Source: Ensifer sp. LCM 4579
GTDB lineage: Bacteria; Pseudomonadota; Alphaproteobacteria; Rhizobiales; Rhizobiaceae
Reading direction: 5' to 3'
Assembly: GCF_001854885.1 (NCBI RefSeq)
Contig: NZ_MDDV01000011.1
Location: 1 to 64,000, forward strand
DNA length: 64,000 bases
A model generated the notes under the pieces. That model made no database searches and was not told the origin of the DNA. It saw only the letters and a program-made list of their open reading frames with translations. This document shows positions 61,603 through 64,000 of this stretch, piece after piece. Position 1 is the first letter of the stretch, and each line of letters begins with the position of its first letter. The translations under genes were made by a program, and so were the position numbers.

Positions 61603-62520
61603 TCAAGAGCGAACCAGCCCGAGGCGGCGTGCCTCGTCCAACAGCGCCCGGACGGAAGACGGCTGCCATTTGCGGCCGCCCCGTGGCGGCCGCTCATGCA
61701 TCTGGTCCAATTGGGCGGCAATGTCGCGCAGCGACAGATCGGGATCAGCGATGGCGATCCCGGCAACCAGCCGCATCAGGTGATCCTCGGGTGGCCGGCG
61801 CGGCGATCGGGCAAGCAGCTCTGGTTCGGCGAGCTTCTCGCGCACCAGCCGGTGCACCGCGCGGCGCAAGCGTTCGACCGTCCAGTCGTGGCCCCTGCGA
61901 TTGAGGATCCGCACAACATTGTCCCAACTGTGCTGCGGCCGCAGCCGCCTTACGGTCGGCAGCCATCTCTGCGCCGACGCAATCAGCTCATCGAGATAGG
62001 CCCGCTCGCGCGCTGCCGAAACCGCGCGAATGGCCTCCGGGCGGCTTTCCCGAAGCCCGGGATTGCCGGCAAGCCTGCCGCGCGCCTTGGCGGCCTGCAT
62101 ACCGGCTTTGGTCCGCTCCGCGATCAGCGCGCGCTCGAGCTGGGCGACAGCGCCGAGCACCTGCAAGGAAAACATCCCCTGCGGCGTCGAGGTATCGATC
62201 GGATCGCGCAGCGAGCGGAAATGCACGCCGCGCTTTTCCAGATCCTCGATGACGTCGAGTAGGTGGCTGACCGAACGGGCCAGGCGGTCGAGGCGGACGA
62301 CGACGAGCACATCGCCGGCGGCAAGGTCCTTGAGAAGTTTTGCCAGCACCGGCCGTGCGCGTGACGCGCCGGATCCGTGCTCCTGGTGGATGCGGTGGCA
62401 ACCGGCCGCGCGCAACTCGTCGACCTGAGCGTCGTTGAGCTGATCGTCGGTCGAAACGCGAGCGTATCCGATCAGCCTTTGCGGCAGGGGAGGGGGACTG
62501 AGGGTTGCAGCTTTCGCCAT
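61603..62520 (-). CDS. Serine recombinase/resolvase
   Basis: A 305-residue protein with an N-terminal resolvase domain: catalytic Ser in GYARVSTDDQ, then VVVRLDRLARS and LGAVAQLERALIAERTKAGM, GRLAGNPG. The C-terminal half has a predicted helix-turn-helix (WDNVVRILNRRGHDWTVERLR). The start at 62520 (MAKAATLS) fits the family; an in-frame upstream Met would add an unrelated basic stretch. The gene end is partly repeated at 60062-60319. Confidence 0.9.
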   Translation of the reverse strand: MAKAATLSPPPLPQRLIGYARVSTDDQLNDAQVDELRAAGCHRIHQEHGSGASRARPVLAKLLKDLAAGDVLVVVRLDRLARSVSHLLDVIEDLEKRGVHFRSLRDPIDTSTPQGMFSLQVLGAVAQLERALIAERTKAGMQAAKARGRLAGNPGLRESRPEAIRAVSAARERAYLDELIASAQRWLPTVRRLRPQHSWDNVVRILNRRGHDWTVERLRRAVHRLVREKLAEPELLARSPRRPPEDHLMRLVAGIAIADPDLSLRDIAAQLDQMHERPPRGGRKWQPSSVRALLDEARRLGLVRS

Positions 62521-63232
62521 CGGGGTTTTTCGGCCGTTTTCGGGGCGGTTTGTACAAATAAGACATGCGTCGGAAAACGTTCCTTTGCAAGCGTGTTTTA
62601 TGCGCGAAATGGAAGGCCGTACAGCGCGAAATCGGGTCTGTAATGAGCGTCGGGGGCGTCGAGGGTCGGAAAACCGCGCCAGCAGCCTTCTGTGGTCGAA
62701 ACGCCGCAAAACCTGCCGTTTAAAGGAGGTCGAGCATCACCCTGTCGCTTCAGGCGAGCCTTGACACTGAAAAACTCTCCGGTGGCGCTCCGCGCCGGCC
62801 GCTCGGCAGAGGTCCAATCCACTCGATCAGGCAAATGAGTCCGCTGAACAAGGGTGAGGAAGGGGCTGAAATGCCCGGATTTCCGGCGAATCCGCCGATC
62901 CAGGACGGCCGACATACCGGCTCAACGAGTCGAAATCCATCACTATCGATACGGGATCTCCCTATCGATAGTGAACACGTGGAGAAATTGACGTCTGGGT
63001 GACGGAAGAGTGATGGCGTTTAGCTTCCGTTTGTGAAAATTCAAACGTTAATTCATATGGTTAAATCTTCGTGAACGCGGCTGCAGCTACTTCAGCGAGA
63101 GGGGTACGTGGGGGCAGATGGGGTATGCGACCGGATAGCGGCTCGCCGACAGTTTCTGTGGGTTGCGGTTGCCGGGTGATTGCGCTCGCGAGTGTTCGGC
63201 ACGACCATCGGGGGGAACGGAGGGCATCGAGG
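62521..63232. other. 700-base region without a confident gene, with an 11-bp inverted repeat
   Basis: No convincing gene. It contains CACTATCGATA (62941-62951) and TATCGATAGTG (62963-62973) separated by an 11-base spacer; each arm includes the palindrome TATCGATA. The repeat lies about 420 bases upstream of the recombinase start and 260 bases before the next gene. The stretch 63020-63075 is AT-rich and may hold the promoter of the 63233 gene. Confidence 0.5.
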
Positions 63233-63553
63233 ATGCACGGGATCGACCTTGACGGCTTGAGTGAAGCCGAACTGATCGAACTGAATGAACAGATCGTCGC
63301 GCGGCTGCAGCTTCTGCATCAGCAAAAGACAACGCGTGCCTTGCTCGGACTGGGGATCGGCGACCGTGTCATGTTCGATGACCATGTCGGGCAGACGTTG
63401 ACCGGGATCGTAATCCGTCGAAACCGCAAGACGGTTACGGTGCATGGCGACGACGGCCGGCAATGGAACGTCTCGCCGCAACTCTTGCGAAAGGAAAAAA
63501 ACGCAGGCGCCGCGCAAGGCGGCAATCTCTTGCCGTTTTCGCGGAAGGGGTGA
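63233..63553 (+). CDS. Small hypothetical protein, KOW-like pattern
   Basis: A 106-residue protein. The N-terminal SEAELIELNEQIVARLQLL is helical; the centre LGIGDRVMFDDHVGQTLTGI, then VIRRNRKTVTVHGDDGRQWNV, resembles a small beta-barrel of the KOW/Tudor type. The start at 63233 has GAGGAT upstream. It neighbours a helicase gene transcribed toward it. Confidence 0.65.
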   Translation: MHGIDLDGLSEAELIELNEQIVARLQLLHQQKTTRALLGLGIGDRVMFDDHVGQTLTGIVIRRNRKTVTVHGDDGRQWNVSPQLLRKEKNAGAAQGGNLLPFSRKG

Positions 63554-63855
63554 CCGTCAACTGGGGCATGCCCATCAGGTCGGCCAGCCGGCGGTATTTT
63601 TGACCCGCATTTCCGGACCGAGGTGGAGATCACCGAGATAGCGGTAAACGAGATGCCGATGGGCAGGTCTTCATTTGGCCTCGCATGACGTCGCGAGGCA
63701 ATACGGCCGTCGCGGCTGAGGGTTCCGCCGGGGATTTTGCGCCTGGTGATGAAGGTCCGCAGGTCGTACTCGGATGCGGCTTCACGCGGGGGAAGAAGGG
63801 GAGGGGCCTGGTCGCTGTGAACCAGCCCAGGCACTCCGCTCCGCGCAGGCTGCCG
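63554..63855. other. Intergenic region
   Basis: About 300 bases between two convergent genes. No gene, repeat or clear terminator was recognised. Confidence 0.4.
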
Positions 63856-64000
63856 CTACTCGATCATGTAGCCCAGCGCCCGATAACCCGCGCGACGCTT
63901 CGCAGCCATACGACCCAGAACCGGCACGGTATTATCGACATAGTCGACGACCAGGACATCTTTCTTGCCAACATGCAGGCGATGCAGACGACCGACATAC
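63856..64000 (-). CDS. DEAD/DEAH-type helicase, C-terminal end (5' part outside window)
   Basis: Only the last 48 residues are visible: YVGRLHRLHVGKKDVLVVDYVD, then VPVLGRMAAKRRAGYRALGY. YVGRLHRL is the final helicase motif (the QxxGRxxR type) of superfamily 2 enzymes such as the restriction-like DEAD/DEAH helicases. The stop is at 63856-63858. Confidence 0.65.
   Translation of the reverse strand, partial: YVGRLHRLHVGKKDVLVVDYVDNTVPVLGRMAAKRRAGYRALGYMIE

Noticed and set aside
61251-61904. 217-codon plus-strand frame
   Set aside because: It is antisense to the tyrosine-integrase relic and to the 3' end of the serine recombinase; no domain.
1-64000. CRISPR arrays, tRNA or rRNA genes
   Set aside because: No regularly spaced short repeats and no tRNA-like or rRNA-like sequence were noticed on reading; a dedicated scan was not possible.

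Overview
The window looks like a segment of a large replicon from a Rhizobiaceae bacterium, most likely Sinorhizobium/Ensifer. The reasons are high GC, a complete repABC cassette with its counter-transcribed RNA, a rhizobial-type VirB/VirD4 secretion cluster, and the end of a fused anthranilate synthase gene trpE(G) at the left edge. No tRNA, rRNA or CRISPR array was seen. The order of trpE(G), transfer genes, repABC and recombinase debris would fit a conjugative plasmid or a plasmid integrated into or fused with another replicon; the sequence alone does not decide this.

Layout. 1-0.45 kb: trpE(G) 3' end. 0.78-1.13 kb: an IS110-family transposase remnant abutting a truncated XRE regulator. 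1.1-17.6 kb (minus strand): a nearly gapless operon virB1-B2-B3-B4-(second lytic transglycosylase)-B5-B7-B6-B8-B9-B10-B11-virD4, preceded by a lipoprotein and two unknown genes. The VirB11 ATPase has Asn in place of the Walker A Lys. No relaxase is present in the window. 18.4-21.3 kb: two divergent IS110-family elements. 21.3-25.6 kb: a plus-strand operon of exported proteins, the first three being degenerate staphylococcal-nuclease-like proteins, closed by an XRE regulator. 26-29.5 kb: small accessory genes and a DUF1173-like gene. 29.9-34 kb: an ABC transporter operon (ATPase, FtsX-type permease, AttH/CrtC-like secreted protein).

34-52 kb is a one-directional accessory block that resembles the leading region of conjugative plasmids: ArdC antirestriction protein, two PAPS-reductase-like ATP pyrophosphatases, a Phd/PemK-like toxin-antitoxin pair, a 704-residue ParB-like protein, a 1448-residue methyltransferase-helicase of the Strawberry notch/DarB type, a Toprim protein and a DUF2493 protein. 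The most striking non-coding signal is here. Five genes are preceded by the same two-hairpin leader, whose second hairpin holds the Shine-Dalgarno sequence in its 3' arm. Two further genes share a second leader design.

52.9-56.9 kb is repABC with an upstream array of GTTAAC sites, the repB-repC antisense RNA, and two copies of a 14-bp palindrome after repC that are good candidates for the centromere. 57-64 kb is a mosaic of small genes, an MNT-HEPN protein, a cold-shock gene, a ParDE pair lying between a decayed copy and the intact copy of a serine recombinase 3' end, a tyrosine-integrase remnant, and finally a small conserved-looking gene and the end of a helicase gene.
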